Shown in pieces: positions 62,241 to 64,000 of a stretch of DNA of 64,000 bases. The notes under the pieces were generated by a model, which was not told the DNA's origin, searched no databases, and worked only from the letters and a program-made list of their open reading frames with translations. The stretch's first letter is position 1. The number at the start of each line of letters is the position of its first letter. A program made the translations under genes and the position numbers. The DNA comes from Procambarus clarkii (Eukaryota; Arthropoda; Malacostraca; Decapoda; Cambaridae): NCBI RefSeq assembly GCF_040958095.1, contig NC_091156.1:22065427-22129426 (forward strand). Reading direction: 5' to 3'.

Positions 62241-62478
62241 CAACAGACGGGGTATCTTCCACAACAGCAGCAACAGACGGGGTATCTTCCACAACAGCAG
62301 CAACAGACGGGGTATCTTCCACAGCAGCAGCAGCAACAGACGGGGTATCTTCTCCAGCAGCAGCAGCAGACGGGGTATCTTCCACAACAGCAGCAAGAGA
62401 CGGGGTATCTTCCACAGCAGCAGCAGAAACAGGCGGGGTATCGTCCACAACAACAGCAGCAGCGACAGGTCCAACAGT

Positions 62479-62640
62479 AGAACCAGCATCTTTATCATTC
62501 ACAGCCACAGATGGCCTGGCCATACGTGGACTGCTGTGTCTAAAGACGCCATGGCTTGGGGAGTAGGTCGGTGTGGCATTATTTTCAGGGCTTATTATTA
62601 AAGTCACTATAGCCCGTTCTTGCAGTGTCTGAGCTAATTT
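62479..62640 (-). other. coding-like right edge of the giant array
   Basis: On the minus strand a frame with ATG at 62521-62523 begins MARPSVAVNDKDAGSTVGP. It runs into degenerate units (VVVDDTPPVSAAAVEDTPS) and then regular EDTPS units, in the same register as the acidic coding-like segment at the far left edge. It is broken by a one-base gain near 61718. Beyond the ATG the frame stays open upstream into the 19-bp array, with no obvious splice acceptor. This could be the amino-terminal remnant of an ancestral repeat protein, or chance. Confidence 0.3.
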
Positions 62641-64000
62641 TCCACCCTCCCTACCCTTGACCACCTTCCCTACCCTCCACCACCTTCCCTACCCTTGACC
62701 ACCTTCCCTACCCTTGACCACCTTCCCTACCCTCCACCACCTTCCCTACCCTTGACCACCTTCCCTACCCTTGACCACCTTCCCTACCCTTGACCACCTT
62801 CCCTACCCTTGACCACGTTCCCTACCCTTCATCACCTTCCCTACCCTCCACCACCTTCCCTACCCTTGACCACCTTCCCTACCCTCCACCACCTTCCCTA
62901 CCCTCCACCACCTTCCCTACCCTTGACCACCTTCCCTACCCTCCACCACCTTCCCTACCCTCCACCACCTTCCCTACCCTTGACCACCTTCCCTACCCTC
63001 CACCACCTTCCCTACCCTCCACCACCTTCCCTACCCTCGACCACCTTCCCTACCCTTGACCACCTTCCCTACCCTCCACCACCTTCCCTACCCTCCACCA
63101 CCTTCCCTACCCTCGACCACCTTCCCTACCCTTGACCACCTTCCCTACCCTTGACCACCTTCCCTACCCTTGACCACCTTCCCTACCCTTGACCACCTTC
63201 CCTACCCTTGACCACCTTCCCTACCCTTGACCACCTTCCCTACCCTTGACCACCTTCCCTACCCTTGACCACCTTCCCTACCCTTGACCACCTTCCCTAC
63301 CCTCCACCACCTTCCCTACCCTTGACCACCTTCCCTACCCTCCACCACCTTCCCTACCCTTGACCACCTTCCCTACCCTCCACCACCTTCCCTACCCTTG
63401 ACCACCTTCCCTACCCTCCACCACCTTCCCTACCCTTGACCACCTTCCCTACCCTCCACCACCTTCCCTACCCTTGACCACCTTCCCTACCCTTGACCAC
63501 CTTCCCTACCCTCCACCACCTTCCCTACCCTTGACCACCTTCCCTACCCTCCACCACCTTCCCTACCCTTGACCACCTTCCCTACCCTTGACCACCTTCC
63601 CTACCCTTCACCACCTTCCCTACCCTCCACCACCTTCCCTACCCTCCACCACCTTCCCTACCCTCGACCACCTTCCCTACCCTTGACCACCTTCCCTACC
63701 CTCCACCACCTTCCCTACCCTCCACCACCTTCCCTACCCTTGACCACCTTCCCTACCCTCCACCACCTTCCCTACCCTTGACCACCTTCCCTACCCTTGA
63801 CCACCTTCCCTACCCTTGACCACCTTCCCTACCCTTGACCACCTTCCCTACCCTTCACCACCTTCCCTACCCTCCACCACCTTCCCTACCCTCCACCACC
63901 TTCCCTACCCTTGACCACCTTCCCTACCCTTGACCACCTTCCCTACCCTCCACCACCTTCCCTACCCTCGACCACCTTCCCTACCCTTGACCACCTTCCC
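62641..64000. repeat. 19-bp minisatellite, block 3, to window end
   Basis: More than 70 copies of ACCTTCCCTACCCTTGACC, alternating irregularly with the TCCACC form and rarer TTCACC or TCGACC forms. It runs off the right edge. The unit is the same family as blocks 1 and 2 near 7 kb, which mostly carry the TTCACC form. Open frames here are by-products. Confidence 0.97.

Larger units (their letters stand above)
22005..62478. repeat. giant 40-kb CAG-bearing minisatellite array
   Basis: Roughly 1,400 units of ACGGGGTATCTTCCCC (or TTCCAC) joined by a variable run of CAG, usually three to six triplets, giving unit lengths of 24, 27, 30, 33 or 36 bp. Because units are multiples of three and stop-free, all six frames stay open for hundreds to thousands of codons: plus AAADGVSSP, SSSRRGIFP and QQQTGYLPQ; minus GEDTPSAAA, GKIPRLLLL and GRYPVCCCC. 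Frames switch where single-base indels occur, and rare CAGTAG variants give stops, so no one frame is preserved across the array. Each unit offers a GGGG/CCCC hairpin plus a CAG run. Left of about 55 kb most units carry TTCCCC; right of it TTCCAC and CAACAG variants dominate. I treat it as satellite DNA, possibly derived from an exon. Confidence 0.95.

Noticed and set aside
22005-62478. Giant array as a centromeric satellite
   Set aside because: The unit is far shorter than typical centromeric monomers, the array is only 40 kb, and nothing else in the window points to a centromere. It cannot be decided from sequence alone.
62641-64000. CCCTACCC motif as a telomere repeat
   Set aside because: Arthropod telomeres are usually TTAGG arrays. 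The 19-bp unit does not have a 5- or 6-bp period.

Overview
This window is eukaryotic and dominated by tandem repeats. It most likely comes from a decapod crustacean of the crayfish type. That assignment rests on three dispersed repeats I recognise from memory as typical of decapod genomic sequence: a CGACGTTTCGGTCCGTCC fold-back element near 13.1-13.3 kb, a fragment reading TTGAGGTTACCTTGAGGTGC near 21.84 kb, and a family around a GCCCGTGCCACCTTTTGG motif at 19.7-20.8 kb. BEL/Pao and other LTR-retrotransposon remnants, AT-rich spacers and very long CT runs fit the same picture. Nothing looks bacterial: there are no operons, no ribosome-binding-site-led genes and no rRNA, tRNA or CRISPR that I can see.

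Layout. 1-4250: 38-bp minisatellite. 4.4-6.5 kb: broken, reverse-strand LTR-retrotransposon Gag and its leader, then simple repeats. 6.5-7.7 kb: two blocks of a 19-bp minisatellite, one flanked by 109-bp direct repeats. 8.26-9.83 kb: 30-bp minisatellite running in frame into a broken protein-kinase domain (9.84-10.59 kb). 10.6-12.1 kb: AT-rich spacer. 12.1-14.4 kb: reverse-strand BEL/Pao retrotransposon that has lost protease, RT and RNase H, and carries a fold-back insertion in its integrase. 14.9-16.6 kb: 29-bp minisatellite split by a 682-bp solo-LTR-like insertion with a 4-bp target duplication. 16.7-17.2 kb: 11-bp array, with an echo at 18.6 kb. 17.63-17.78 kb: CT tract. 19.36-19.57 kb: 20-bp array. 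19.7-20.8 kb: seven copies of a dispersed repeat, the first two as a large inverted pair. 20.91-21.52 kb: 7-bp array. 22.0-62.5 kb: one enormous array of CAG-bearing 24-36-bp units. 62.64 kb to the end: the 19-bp minisatellite again.

By my estimate about four fifths of the window is tandem repeat, from nine or more apparently unrelated families. Almost all long open frames are by-products of arrays whose unit is stop-free. I see no gene I would call intact. Gene-like content consists of the kinase pseudogene, the Gag and Pol remnants, and two short coding-like segments at the edges of the 40-kb array. Those segments suggest, but do not prove, that the array grew out of an exon encoding an EDTPSAAA-type repeat on the minus strand. 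The parts do not form a pathway; the shared theme is satellite expansion and mobile-element debris.
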